A stretch of 64,000 nt of DNA, from assembly GCF_001488575.1 (NCBI RefSeq), contig NZ_LN831302.1, positions 2,418,001-2,482,000 of the forward strand, written 5' to 3'. This stretch comes from Halobacterium hubeiense. Lineage in GTDB: Archaea > Halobacteriota > Halobacteria > Halobacteriales > Halobacteriaceae. Positions 1 to 8,529 of this stretch are shown here, piece after piece; the stretch's first letter is position 1, and every line of letters starts with the position of its first letter. The position numbers and the translations under genes were made by a program. The notes under the pieces were generated by a model. It was not told where the DNA came from. It did no database searches and worked only from the letters and a program-made list of their open reading frames with translations.

Positions 1-1
1 A

Positions 2-619
2 GACCTCTACGAACTCGCGGAAGCGGACCTCGCGGAACTGGAGGGGTGGGGCGAGCGGAGCGCGCGGAACCTGCTCGCGGAGCTGGACGCCGCGCGCCAC
101 CCGCCGCTGGGCGAGTTCCTCGCCGCCATCGGCATCCCCGAGGTCGGGCCGACGGTCGCCCGCGACCTCGCCGACCACTTCGGGACGCTGGACGCGCTAC
201 TTTCCGCCGACGAGCGCGACCTCCGCGAGGTCGAGGGCGTCGGCGAGGTGGTCGCCGGCCACGTCCGGGAGTTCCTCGACAACGAGCGCAACCGCCGCGT
301 CATCGAGCGCCTCCGCGACGAGGACCGCCTCGGCGAACCCGAGTTCCCCGAAGAGACCGGTGGCGACGAACTCGAGGGACTCACTGTCGTCTTCACGGGG
401 AGCGTCGAGGGGTGGACGCGAGACGACCTCCAGGACCTCGTGGTGCGCCACGGCGGCGACGCGCCCTCCTCGGTGTCCGGGAACACCGACTACCTCGTCG
501 TCGGCGAGAACCCCGGCACGAGCAAGCGCGAGGACGCCGACGAGCACGACGTCCCCGAGCTCTCGCCCGGGGAGTTCTTCGAGCTACTGGACGAGCGCGG
601 CGTGGACGCGGACCGATAG
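2..619 (+). CDS. ligA: NAD-dependent DNA ligase, C-terminal part (5' truncated by window)
   Basis: The frame is open from base 2, so the N-terminal adenylation and OB domains lie outside the window; 205 residues are visible. The first ~95 residues form the helix-hairpin-helix region (repeated G-[VI]-G turns such as EGVGEVVAGHV). After a short linker a BRCT domain follows, starting near LEGLTVVFTGSV and ending at the stop. In LigA these domains hold nicked DNA and contact the duplex while the missing N-terminal lysine makes the ligase-AMP intermediate from NAD+. Many haloarchaea carry a bacterial-type LigA beside an ATP-dependent ligase. It converges on the sliding clamp gene 79 bp downstream. 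The HhH plus BRCT order is diagnostic. Confidence 0.93.
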   Translation, partial: DLYELAEADLAELEGWGERSARNLLAELDAARHPPLGEFLAAIGIPEVGPTVARDLADHFGTLDALLSADERDLREVEGVGEVVAGHVREFLDNERNRRVIERLRDEDRLGEPEFPEETGGDELEGLTVVFTGSVEGWTRDDLQDLVVRHGGDAPSSVSGNTDYLVVGENPGTSKREDADEHDVPELSPGEFFELLDERGVDADR

Positions 620-697
620 GCGTCGCCGTCGAGCGGAGCGTGACCCGCCGCGTCGCGGCGCGGGCGGAGCGCAGAAACGAGTCGTGGGGAACAGACG

Positions 698-1441
698 CTA
701 GTCGCTCTGAATCCGGGGCGCGAGCATGTAAGTGACGTGGCCCTGCGCCTCCGCGATGTCGAAGTGAATCTTGACGGGGTACTCGTCGCCGAGTTCGAGT
801 TCGACCTCCGCGTCCTTCGGGATGGCCTTGTTCATGTCCTTGAGGTAGTCGAGACTGAACAGGCTGTGGGCGTCGCCCGCTTCGAGGTCGATGAGGTCGT
901 CGCGCGTGAGTTCGAGGTGGACGTCGTCCGTGTCGCCCTCCGCGTCGACGTAGAACAGTTCGTCGGCGGCGTCGACGCCGAGCGCGATGTGGTCCGAGAC
1001 CATGTCGGCGGCGCGCACCGAGCGGTCGATGTCCGCGCCCTCGATGACGACGTTCGCGGAGAGGTCCAGGTCCGGGATGTCCGGCTCCTGTCGGATGGAG
1101 TCGGGGTCGATGAGCGCGAGCGTGTACTCCAGCCCGTCGATCTGGATGTGGAGCTTGCGGGTCTCCTCGTCGAGTTCCAGCTGGACGAGCTGGTCGGTGT
1201 CGGCCATCCCGGCGATGTCTTCGAGCCGGGAGAGATTGACGCCGATGATGCCGCCGTCGGCTTCGTAGGATTCGAACGCGGCCGCCCCGAGGTCGAGGTC
1301 GACCATGCCGACGTTCGCGGGGTCGACAGCGCGGATGGAGAGGCCGTCTTCGTCGAGGTGGATCTTGCATTCGTCCACCAGCACGCTCACGGAGTCAAGC
1401 GTTTCCCGGAGCGTGTCGGCGCTCACAATCGCCTTGAACAT
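698..1441 (-). CDS. pcn: DNA polymerase sliding clamp (PCNA)
   Basis: 247-residue homotrimeric clamp that encircles DNA and tethers replicative polymerases, FEN1 and ligase. The N-terminus [20 protein letters not shown] and the C-terminal tail ending LAPRIQSD match haloarchaeal PCNA; length is the family norm. An upstream in-frame ATG 18 nt earlier is rejected because the family starts at MFKA. A TATA-like CTTTTTAG (complement of 1467-1474) is centred 29 nt before this ATG, indicating a leaderless transcript. The clamp loader subunit (rfcS) and several clamp clients (ligA, priL) are in the same window but not in the same operon. Confidence 0.97.
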   Translation of the reverse strand: MFKAIVSADTLRETLDSVSVLVDECKIHLDEDGLSIRAVDPANVGMVDLDLGAAAFESYEADGGIIGVNLSRLEDIAGMADTDQLVQLELDEETRKLHIQIDGLEYTLALIDPDSIRQEPDIPDLDLSANVVIEGADIDRSVRAADMVSDHIALGVDAADELFYVDAEGDTDDVHLELTRDDLIDLEAGDAHSLFSLDYLKDMNKAIPKDAEVELELGDEYPVKIHFDIAEAQGHVTYMLAPRIQSD

Positions 1442-1558
1442 ATGCGAACTGCTACGCAATCAGGGACTAAAAAGCCCCACGTTCCGCGTGCGCGCGTGAA
1501 TCGCGGGACGGCGACGGGGTCGCGAGCGCGGCCGGCGCGCCGCGGCGAGCGGCCGTCG

Positions 1559-1590
1559 TTAACCCGGGTTAATCCGGGTTAATCCGGCGG
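1559..1590. promoter_or_regulatory. Palindrome and iterated TTAA repeats upstream of the lipoprotein gene
   Basis: A perfect 14-bp palindrome TTAACCCGGGTTAA (1559-1572) is followed in phase by CCGGGTTAAT and CCGG, so the half-site recurs at 10-bp spacing, about one helical turn. It ends about 25 bp before the CCCTTTAGG box (1612-1620) that precedes the lipoprotein start by about 33 nt. The arrangement suggests a regulator binding one DNA face upstream of BRE/TATA. The regulator is unknown. Confidence 0.5.
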
Positions 1591-1649
1591 TTGACCGGGT
1601 TCACGGCTTGGTCCCTTTAGGTGCGTGTGGCCCGTGGGGTCGAACGCAC

Positions 1650-3074
1650 ATGAGACGCACCGCAGCCAGCCTCCTCGTCGCAGTGCTCGTGGTGCTCGCC
1701 GGATGCGCCGGCGGCATCGCGGGCCCGAACGGGGAACAGACGGCCGACAGCGAGAACGGGACCGTCCAGTTCTACGTGAGCGACGAACAGAACGCCATCA
1801 GCCAGTTCGAGCACCTGAACGTGACCGTGACGAGCGTCGGGTTCGCGCAGACCGCGGCGGCGAACGCGTCCGGTGATGCCGACGTCGAGTCCGAGAGCGA
1901 GAACGGGCTCGCGGTCAGCGTCGTCGGGAACGTGACCGCCGGCGAGAACGCCACCGTGCTCGTGACCTACGACGGCGAGCCCGTCGAGAACGCCACCGTC
2001 GAAGTCGGCGACAGCGAGGCGACGGTGACGACCGACGCCAACGGCACCGCGACCGTGCAGGTGCCCGCCGACGCCGAGGAGTTCGGCGCCTCGGTCAGCA
2101 CCGACGAGGACAGCGAGTACGGCGAGGCCGAAGCCGAACTGGAGATCGAGTTCGACGAGGACGGCGAGGGCGACACCGAGTGGGTCGAGCGGGACGTCGA
2201 CTCGCGGGTCGTCGACCTGACCGAGTTGCAGGGCGCGAACGCGACCCTACTCGGGAACATAAGCGTCCCCGCGGGCGAGTACGAGAAGGTGTTCGTGCAC
2301 GTCGGCGAGGTCGAGGGGACGCTGAAGACCGGCGAGCAGGTGAACGTGAAGCTCCCGAGTCAGAAGCTCCACCTCAACGAGGACTTCACCGTGAACGCGA
2401 GCGGTGACGTCGAGTTCGTCTTCGACATCACGGTGTTCGAGGCGGGCAACAGCGGGAAGTACATCCTGAAACCGGTCGCCAGCGAGTCCGGCACCGACGT
2501 CCCCATCGAGCGCGTGGACGACGACGAGGCCGAACTCGAAGCGAACTTCGTCGGGAACGTGACCGCCGGCGAGAACGCCACCGTGCAGGTCACACAGGAC
2601 GGCGAGCCCGTCGAGAACGCCACCGTCGAAGCCGGCGACGTGACGGTGACAACCGACGCCGACGGCACCGCGACCGTGCAGGTGCCAGCCGACGCCGAGG
2701 AGTTCGAACTCGAAGCCTCGACGAGCGAGGACAGCGCGTACGGCGAAACCGAGGCTGAACTGGAGTTCGAACTCGGAGAGTCCGAAGGTGACGACGACAG
2801 CGACGACGCCGACAGCGAGGTCGAACTCGGCGCGGTCCTCGACGGCAGTCTCGCGCCCGGCGAGAACGCCAGCGTTCTCGTGACCGACGGCGACGGCGAC
2901 CCCGTCGAGGACGCCGAGGTCGCCGTGGACAGCGAGGTCGTCGGCGAGACGAACGCGGACGGCGAACTGACGTTCGCGGTGCCCGAGGACGCGAGCCTCG
3001 ACACCGAGGTGACGGTCACCGCGGACGGCGAGACGATTACGCTGGACTCCACGACGGCCGCGTCGGCGAGCTAA
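1650..3074 (+). CDS. DUF4382-type lipoprotein with internally duplicated Ig-like repeats
   Basis: 474 residues. The signal peptide (1-18) ends in lipobox LAGC with Cys19 as the predicted lipidation site, so the protein is probably anchored on the outer face of the membrane. The body resembles DUF4382 (VQFYVSDEQNAISQFEHLNV near residue 35; VVDLTELQGAN and GEYEKVFVHV further on), but this domain is interrupted at about residues 88-180 by an Ig-like module beginning VGNVTAGENATV. The same module recurs after the DUF4382 domain (about 297-380) and a divergent third copy closes the protein. The first two copies share 38 identical nucleotides at 1921 and 2548. The substrate or partner is unknown. 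The ATG chosen gives a canonical signal peptide; an upstream in-frame ATG at 1608 does not. Confidence 0.8.
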   Translation: MRRTAASLLVAVLVVLAGCAGGIAGPNGEQTADSENGTVQFYVSDEQNAISQFEHLNVTVTSVGFAQTAAANASGDADVESESENGLAVSVVGNVTAGENATVLVTYDGEPVENATVEVGDSEATVTTDANGTATVQVPADAEEFGASVSTDEDSEYGEAEAELEIEFDEDGEGDTEWVERDVDSRVVDLTELQGANATLLGNISVPAGEYEKVFVHVGEVEGTLKTGEQVNVKLPSQKLHLNEDFTVNASGDVEFVFDITVFEAGNSGKYILKPVASESGTDVPIERVDDDEAELEANFVGNVTAGENATVQVTQDGEPVENATVEAGDVTVTTDADGTATVQVPADAEEFELEASTSEDSAYGETEAELEFELGESEGDDDSDDADSEVELGAVLDGSLAPGENASVLVTDGDGDPVEDAEVAVDSEVVGETNADGELTFAVPEDASLDTEVTVTADGETITLDSTTAASAS

Positions 3075-3191
3075 CGGTCGGCTGCCGCGAGCGACTGCGG
3101 GCGGCTCTCCTGCGGTTTTTCGCGCCGACGTCGCGTAGCGTCCACAGCGACGTGGTTTTCAGTCCGGCCGCCCTACTTCTGGTAACTAACC

Positions 3192-3968
3192 ATGGGGAAC
3201 GGGAAAGACCACTACTACAACAAGTCCAAGCAGGAGGGCTACCGGACGCGGGCGGCGTACAAGCTCCAGCAGATAGACGACGAGTTCGACGTCCTGTTCG
3301 GCGGCGCGACGGTCGTGGACCTCGGCGCGGCGCCGGGCGGCTGGCTGCAGGTCGCCGCCGAGGAGACCGGCGCGCGCGGGAAGGTCGTCGGCGTGGACTT
3401 CCAGCGCATCGACGAGATAGAGGACGCCGAGGCGGGCGTCCAGACCATCAAGGGCGACATGACCGAGGCGGACACCCGCGAGGACATCGAGCGCGCCGCG
3501 CCGGGCGGCGTCGACGTCGTCATCTCGGACATGGCGCCGAACATGACCGGCGAGTACAACCTCGACCACGCGCGCTCCGTCCACCTCGCGCGGATGGCGC
3601 TGGACACCGCCCGCGAACTACTGAACGACGGCGGGCACTTCGTCGCGAAGGTCTTCGACGGCCAGGACTTCCAGGACTACCTCGCGGACGTCGAGGAGGA
3701 GTTCGCGTTCACGCGGACGTACACGCCGGACGCCTCCCGGGACTCCTCCTCGGAGCTGTACGTGGTCGCGAAGAACCGCGTGAACGCGCCAATCGAGAAA
3801 GGCGACACCATCGAGGTCGAAATCGTCAACGAGGGCAACGAGGGCGACGGCGTCGCGAAGGTCGAGGGGTACACGCTGTTCGTGCCGGACGCCGACGAGG
3901 GCGAGACTATCGAGGTCGAGGTGACGGACGTGAAGCCGAACTTCGGGTTCGCCGAGCGCCGCGACTAG
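3192..3968 (+). CDS. rlmE: 23S rRNA (uridine-2'-O-)-methyltransferase RlmE/FtsJ with C-terminal TRAM domain
   Basis: 258 residues. The FtsJ-type SAM methyltransferase occupies about residues 1-200, with motif I VVDLGAAPGGWLQVA at ~41-55, the SAM-binding aspartate region VVGVDFQRI, and DMAPNMTG and FVAKVFDG carrying members of the K-D-K-E catalytic tetrad (the first Lys is in RTRAAYKL). A TRAM RNA-binding domain follows (about 200-258, KGDTIEVEIVNEGNEGDGVA). The TRAM fusion is typical of haloarchaeal RlmE and absent from the bacterial enzyme. It is expected to 2'-O-methylate the A-loop uridine of 23S rRNA. Its stop codon overlaps that of the convergent transporter gene by 4 bp. Confidence 0.95.
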   Translation: MGNGKDHYYNKSKQEGYRTRAAYKLQQIDDEFDVLFGGATVVDLGAAPGGWLQVAAEETGARGKVVGVDFQRIDEIEDAEAGVQTIKGDMTEADTREDIERAAPGGVDVVISDMAPNMTGEYNLDHARSVHLARMALDTARELLNDGGHFVAKVFDGQDFQDYLADVEEEFAFTRTYTPDASRDSSSELYVVAKNRVNAPIEKGDTIEVEIVNEGNEGDGVAKVEGYTLFVPDADEGETIEVEVTDVKPNFGFAERRD

Positions 3969-4651
3969 CGGTCAGCGAGCAGCCGCCGGACGCCGTAGAC
4001 GAACGGCGTGTCCGCGACGGCGATGGCGAGCTTGAGGGCGTACTGGCCGACGATGAGCGAGAGAATCTGTTCCTGCCCGTAGACGGGGCCGACGCCGAGC
4101 ACCTGCGGCGCCGCCCAGAACGCGACGGTGACGAAGATGACGGTGTCGATGATTTGGCTGGTGGCCGTGGAGCCGACGTTTCGCAGCCAGAGGTAGGCGC
4201 CGTCGGTGCGCTCGCGGATGGCGTGGAACGCGAGCACGTCCCAGTTCTGACTGATGACGTACGCCAGCAGGCTGCCCGCGACGACGTTCGCGCTCGACCA
4301 GAGGACGCCCGCGAACTCGGACTGGCCGACGCCGGAGAACGGCGCGATGGGCGCCTCGATGGTGGTGTAGACGAGCGCGAGCATCACGAGCGTCATCGCG
4401 AACCCGACGTTCACCAGCACCTGCGCGGCGCGGCGGCCGTACAGCTCCGAGTAGCAGTCCGACGCGAAGAAGGTCAGCGCGTACGCCAGCGCCGCGCCCG
4501 GCATCACCAGCGACGACCCCGTGACCGGCAGCGAGAACGGAATCTGGAACAACAGCAGTTTCGACGCGGTGAGCTGGGCGGTCACCAGCGCGGTGACGAA
4601 CAGGCCGACGAGCGCGACCTGCCCGGCGACGAGGCGGTCCTCACTCCGCAT
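3965..4651 (-). CDS. Queuosine-precursor-type transporter (YhhQ/DUF165 family)
   Basis: 228 residues, six predicted membrane segments. Hallmarks of the YhhQ family are visible: LTASKLLLF in the first helix, ALTFFASDCYSELYGRRAA after the third, ISQNWDVLAFHAIR, and GSTATSQIIDTVIFV. Bacterial members import the 7-deazaguanine precursors preQ0/preQ1; in archaea the same bases feed archaeosine in tRNA. The substrate here is inferred from the family. Its start lies inside the 3' end of the ribbon-helix-helix gene (11-bp overlap), so the two are co-transcribed and probably translationally coupled. Confidence 0.87.
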   Translation of the reverse strand: MRSEDRLVAGQVALVGLFVTALVTAQLTASKLLLFQIPFSLPVTGSSLVMPGAALAYALTFFASDCYSELYGRRAAQVLVNVGFAMTLVMLALVYTTIEAPIAPFSGVGQSEFAGVLWSSANVVAGSLLAYVISQNWDVLAFHAIRERTDGAYLWLRNVGSTATSQIIDTVIFVTVAFWAAPQVLGVGPVYGQEQILSLIVGQYALKLAIAVADTPFVYGVRRLLADR

Positions 4652-4820
4652 CGTCGTCGAGCCTCCCGTGGCGTTCGTCGATTTCGTCGAGGATGTCGAG
4701 GTTCTTCCGGACGGACGCGCGGACGGCGTCGCTGCGGTTCACGTACTTGCCGTCGTCGCCGACGTGGTCGTCGAGGTCCGAGAGCAGCTCCTCGGGAATC
4801 TCGACGCTTATCTTGGGCAT
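4641..4820 (-). CDS. Ribbon-helix-helix (CopG/MetJ-type) protein
   Basis: 59-residue protein beginning MPKISVEIPEELLSDLDDHV. The short beta strand followed by two helices (RSDAVRASVRKNLDILDEI) is the ribbon-helix-helix DNA-binding fold. It is the first gene of a two-gene unit with the transporter and ends 11 bp inside the transporter's start region. The pairing suggests it may regulate uptake of the deazaguanine precursor or its own operon. No clear palindromic operator was seen in the 25 bp between this gene and tatC2. Confidence 0.85.
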   Translation of the reverse strand: MPKISVEIPEELLSDLDDHVGDDGKYVNRSDAVRASVRKNLDILDEIDERHGRLDDDAE

Positions 4821-4845
4821 ACCGCGAGAATACCGCGGGAATATC

Positions 4846-7032
4846 TTAAGCCGTTCGTGTCGAGGCGCTCCCGCCGCGGCGCCCGCCCAGCGTCACGACG
4901 GCGAGGATGGCGAGCCCGACGAGGTACATGACGGCGATGGGCAACGCGACGAGCAGCATCGTGTAGAGGCTGTCGGGCGTGACGAGCGCGCTGAACGCGA
5001 ACGCGCTGATGACCGGGACGCGCCAGCGCCGCCGCATCGTCTCGTAGGAGACGATGCCGCCGGCGTGGAACAGCACCATCGTCACCGGGATGTCCACGAG
5101 GATGCCGATGCCCACGGTCAGCAGGAACACCATCCAAGCGAACGTGCTGACGGTGAAGCTGATTATCATCTCGGCTTCGAGCGCGTCGTAGACGAGGAAC
5201 GAGATGACCTCGGGCGCGACGAACGAGTACCCGAGGTAGCTCCCGACCGCGAGCCCGCCGACGATTCCGCCGGCCCAGACGGCGATGACGCGGCGGTCGC
5301 CGGTCACCCAGCCGCGGTCCGAGAGCGCGGGCCACACGTAGTAGACGATGACGGGGAGCGTGCCGATGGCGGCCAGCACGACGGAAATCTTCACCTGGAA
5401 GACGAGCGCCTCGACGGGGTGGAGCGTGATGGGCCACTCGCCGCCGGTCGCCAGCGGCCGGACGTCCGCCGGGATGCGCGCGATGAAGTTGTCCCGGAGC
5501 TCCCGGAACCCGCCGTAGTAGAGCCACCCGAAGATGCCGACCATCAGCGCCATGAACGTCCCGACGATGCGGAACGCCCGCGAGCGCAGGGTGTCGAAGA
5601 CGAACCGGATGTCGTAGTAGTAGCCGCCGATGTCGTCCTCCGTGGTCTCCTCCTCGGTGAACGCGTCCATCATCCCCGCGGCCGTGCTCTGGACGGTGTT
5701 CGATTCCTCCTCCTCGGCGGCCTGCTCCTCGACGGCCTCCTCGTCGAGGTCGGCGTGGACCTCGTCGAAGCGGTCGAGGACCGCCTGGGCCTTCTCGTCG
5801 TCGCCGGCTTCGAGCGCGCGGTTGGCCGTCGAGAGCGCCTCGTCCTCGGTCAGCGACGCGAACGCTTCCGGCGGCGCCGCCAGCACGCCCTCTGCGTCGA
5901 GTTCGTCGAGGTCGATGTCGCCGGGGTTCTCGGGCTGGCCGAGCCGGGACCGGGCGACCTGCTGGGCGGCGCGGTCGATGGCGACGTACGTGTAGTACAG
6001 CCCCGCCGCGACGAGCGCGAGGACCGCGAACGCCGCGCCCAACAGCAGGTAGCCGGTCGCGGGGTCGACGCCGAGCGCGTCGCTGACGGTCGGCACGCGC
6101 ACCCGCGACCCGATGAACTCCAGGAAGCCGTTGAAGGCCGCGACGCCGCCGTACTGGCCAGCCGCGTAGCCCGCGGCGAACCCGAGGACGCCGACGCCGA
6201 GCACGCGGTTCCAGCGCTCGCGGAACACGCCCCGGACGTCGACGTGCTCGCGGCCGCGCTTCATCGTCACGACGATCTTCGCGCAGTACAGCGACAGCCC
6301 GTACAGCATGATGAGCGGGGACGCCCACAGGACCTGGGTGAACGGGTCCGGCGGCGAGAAGAACGCGCCGAACGCGAAGATGCCGACGACCGCGTACTTC
6401 CACTTGTCGCGGAACGTCTCGTAGGGGATGATACCGGAGTACGAGAACGCCGACACCGCCAGCGGGAGCTGGGCCGCCAGCGCGAACGAGAGCGCGAGGA
6501 AGAGGATGAACTCCGTCCACTTCACGATGGAGTACTTCGGCGCCAGCCCCGCGCCGACGGCGTTGCCCGCGAGGAAGTCGAACATCAGCGGGAAGAACAG
6601 GAAGTAGGCGTACGCGACGCCCGCGGACGCCAGCCCGATGCAGATGAGGACGACGGCCGCGACGTTGACCCGGGAGACGGAGACGTCGGGGATGATTTCG
6701 CGCTCCACGAGCGGGTCGCGGGCGTGGTAGAGGAGGACGGGAATCGCGCACGCCGCCCCGGCGAACAGCCCGATTTTCACCTGCATCAGGATGACGTCGA
6801 ACGGCGTCTGCGCGATGACGTTCGCGGTGTCCACGAGGAGGTCGTTCTCGAACTTCGGCCAGACGTACAGCCGCATCGCCATGATGCCGCCGACGAGCCC
6901 GACGACGAACGCGATGAAGACGTGCTGGAGCTTCGACTGGGCCGTGCGAAGCATCACGCCGAGGGTCTGCCGGCCGGACTCGATGGTGCGGGCCGTACTG
7001 GGGTCTATCGGGCCCGAGCCGGAGCTACTCAT
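4846..7032 (-). CDS. tatC2: Twin-arginine translocase subunit TatC2 (fused double TatC)
   Basis: 728 residues containing two TatC domains in tandem, about residues 20-270 and 420-720, joined by an acidic soluble linker that includes the stretch from IDRAAQQVARSR to the AAEEEES region. Each half has the TatC-type multi-helix hydrophobic pattern, giving roughly 12-14 membrane helices. The double TatC (TatCt) is a haloarchaeal hallmark; in halophiles the Tat system exports folded proteins and carries most of the secretome. Divergently transcribed from tatC1 with only 92 bp between start codons. A GATAATTA-like box about 25 nt upstream suggests a leaderless mRNA. Confidence 0.95.
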   Translation of the reverse strand: MSSSGSGPIDPSTARTIESGRQTLGVMLRTAQSKLQHVFIAFVVGLVGGIMAMRLYVWPKFENDLLVDTANVIAQTPFDVILMQVKIGLFAGAACAIPVLLYHARDPLVEREIIPDVSVSRVNVAAVVLICIGLASAGVAYAYFLFFPLMFDFLAGNAVGAGLAPKYSIVKWTEFILFLALSFALAAQLPLAVSAFSYSGIIPYETFRDKWKYAVVGIFAFGAFFSPPDPFTQVLWASPLIMLYGLSLYCAKIVVTMKRGREHVDVRGVFRERWNRVLGVGVLGFAAGYAAGQYGGVAAFNGFLEFIGSRVRVPTVSDALGVDPATGYLLLGAAFAVLALVAAGLYYTYVAIDRAAQQVARSRLGQPENPGDIDLDELDAEGVLAAPPEAFASLTEDEALSTANRALEAGDDEKAQAVLDRFDEVHADLDEEAVEEQAAEEEESNTVQSTAAGMMDAFTEEETTEDDIGGYYYDIRFVFDTLRSRAFRIVGTFMALMVGIFGWLYYGGFRELRDNFIARIPADVRPLATGGEWPITLHPVEALVFQVKISVVLAAIGTLPVIVYYVWPALSDRGWVTGDRRVIAVWAGGIVGGLAVGSYLGYSFVAPEVISFLVYDALEAEMIISFTVSTFAWMVFLLTVGIGILVDIPVTMVLFHAGGIVSYETMRRRWRVPVISAFAFSALVTPDSLYTMLLVALPIAVMYLVGLAILAVVTLGGRRGGSASTRTA

Positions 7033-7124
7033 TGGGTCGGGCTAACCCACTCGTAATTATCAATCTTCCCGTCCGCGCCCAAAAGAAAGCCTATAACGCC
7101 CCCGTCGCCAAAGCACGGACACGA

Positions 7125-8279
7125 ATGGCCGAGGAACCGGACGGCGGGCGCGACCGCAACCACGACTGGGAGGGGCTCGCGCCAGCCGTCCGTCCCGCCG
7201 ACGGCGCGGACCGCGGGCGCGAGTGGGACGACCTCACGCCCGCAGTCCGCCGGGTCGACGACGCCGCCGGCACCGCGGGCCCGCGGGTCACCCGGGACGA
7301 CGAGTGGCGCGATCTCACGCCCGCCGTCGAGCGCGTCGAGCCCGACGACGGCGACGAGTGGGACTGGGACGAGGACGCCATCGCCGCCGCCGGCGGGAGC
7401 GCCGACCCCGCCTCCGGCGGCGAACCCGAACTGCTCGCCGACGAGGAGCACCAGGCCGACGACCCCGACGAGGACGCCGCCCTCGACCCCCGCGAGAACT
7501 CCGTCGTCGACGCCGAAGAGAACCCGGCGCCGCCGGACGACGGCATCGGCCTCGACGCGCCCGAGTCCGACGTCGAGGAGCCGCTGGCCGTCCACGTCGA
7601 GGAGATGGTCAAGCGCCTCGCCATCGTCATCGCCATCGCCGCGCTCGTCAGCGTCGCCGTCTTCCCGCTCACCGAGGGCCTCATCACGACCATCTGGAAC
7701 TACGTCCTCCCCGGCGGCGAGGCCGTAGACCCCCGCGTCTACCAGCCCCTCGAACTCGTCATCACGCAAGTGAAAGTCGCCAGCCTCGCGGGCCTGGTCA
7801 TCGCGCTCCCCGTGTTCGTCTACGAGTCGTACGCGTTCATGCGCCCCGGCCTCTACAAGCACGAGCGCCGCTACTACCTCGCCGCCGTCCCCACCAGCCT
7901 CGTCCTCGCCGTGCTCGGCGTCCTGTTCGCGTACCTGCTCGTGCTCCCGTACACGATGGACTACTTCCAGGGCTACACCGAGGGGACGGCGGACGTCGCG
8001 TTCGCGCTCGGCTCCACGTTCAACCTCATCCTCATGGTGATGGGCTACCTCGCGGTGGTGTTCCAGATTCCACTCTTTATGATGCTCGCCATCATGCTCG
8101 GCGTCACCACCCGCCAGTGGCTCGAAGACCGCCGCCTCCTCTTCTGGGCGGCGTTCGCCGGCATCTCGTTCACGTTCGGCGCCATCGACCCCACTGGTGT
8201 CGTCCCCATCATCGTCGCGCTCACCATGATTGCGCTCTTCGAAGGGACGCTCGCGCTGCTGCGGTGGACGGGCAACTAA
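7125..8279 (+). CDS. tatC1: Twin-arginine translocase subunit TatC1 with long repetitive acidic N-terminal tail
   Basis: 384 residues. The C-terminal ~230 residues are a single TatC domain (EEMVKRLAIVIAIAALVSV, then VKVASLAGLVIALPVFVYES). The first ~150 residues form an acidic cytoplasmic tail not present in bacterial TatC. Within that tail a motif recurs three times: DWEGLAPAVRPADG, EWDDLTPAVRRVDD and EWRDLTPAVERVEP (about residues 12-75). The start at 7125 is chosen because CCTATAACG (7090-7098) lies about 30 nt upstream. The function of the repeats is unknown; they could bind a partner or the proximal TatA. A strong hairpin element begins one base after the stop codon. Confidence 0.95.
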   Translation: MAEEPDGGRDRNHDWEGLAPAVRPADGADRGREWDDLTPAVRRVDDAAGTAGPRVTRDDEWRDLTPAVERVEPDDGDEWDWDEDAIAAAGGSADPASGGEPELLADEEHQADDPDEDAALDPRENSVVDAEENPAPPDDGIGLDAPESDVEEPLAVHVEEMVKRLAIVIAIAALVSVAVFPLTEGLITTIWNYVLPGGEAVDPRVYQPLELVITQVKVASLAGLVIALPVFVYESYAFMRPGLYKHERRYYLAAVPTSLVLAVLGVLFAYLLVLPYTMDYFQGYTEGTADVAFALGSTFNLILMVMGYLAVVFQIPLFMMLAIMLGVTTRQWLEDRRLLFWAAFAGISFTFGAIDPTGVVPIIVALTMIALFEGTLALLRWTGN

Positions 8280-8280
8280 A

Positions 8281-8340
8281 CGCACTTTTTGCGCTGCGTG
8301 GGGCGCGCAAAGCGCGCCCCACTCGGCAAAAACTTGCGGA
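8281..8340 (+). repeat. 3' structured element A (nested hairpin after tatC1)
   Basis: Directly after the tatC1 stop. The outer stem TTTTTGC (8286-8292) pairs with GCAAAAA (8326-8332). The inner stem of 11 bp GTGGGGCGCGC / GCGCGCCCCAC (298-308 and 312-322 of the 8-kb block) has an AAA loop. The same flanking sequence with a different but still paired inner stem occurs after the cyclodeaminase gene (element C), and a related one after the thermosome gene (element B). The remaining sequence to 8529 is G+C-rich with the haloarchaeal TTCGCTTCGCTCA-type motif and contains the mutS5 promoter (ACCTTATTACG, 8496-8506). Confidence 0.75.
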
Positions 8341-8529
8341 AAAAGCACTCCTCCTTCGGTCCGCTTCGCGTCCCTCAGTCGTCGGCCTCCACTCGTTCGC
8401 TTCGCTCACTCGTGGAGTGAACCGCTCGCGCCTCGCGGCGCTCGCGGATGCTCGTCGGCGGTGGTTCCGTTAGGAACATCCGCGATTCGCGTAAGACCTT
8501 ATTACGTGTGAGCCACGTACCCCACGGCG

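Noticed and set aside
3152-4849. 565-codon plus-strand open frame through rlmE and the transporter
   Set aside because: Off-frame of rlmE and antisense to the transporter; arginine-rich with no recognisable fold.
4693-7056. 787-codon open frame on the plus strand across tatC2
   Set aside because: It is the antisense shadow of tatC2. Its translation is low-complexity D/E/R/H with no domains, as expected in very G+C-rich DNA where stops are rare.
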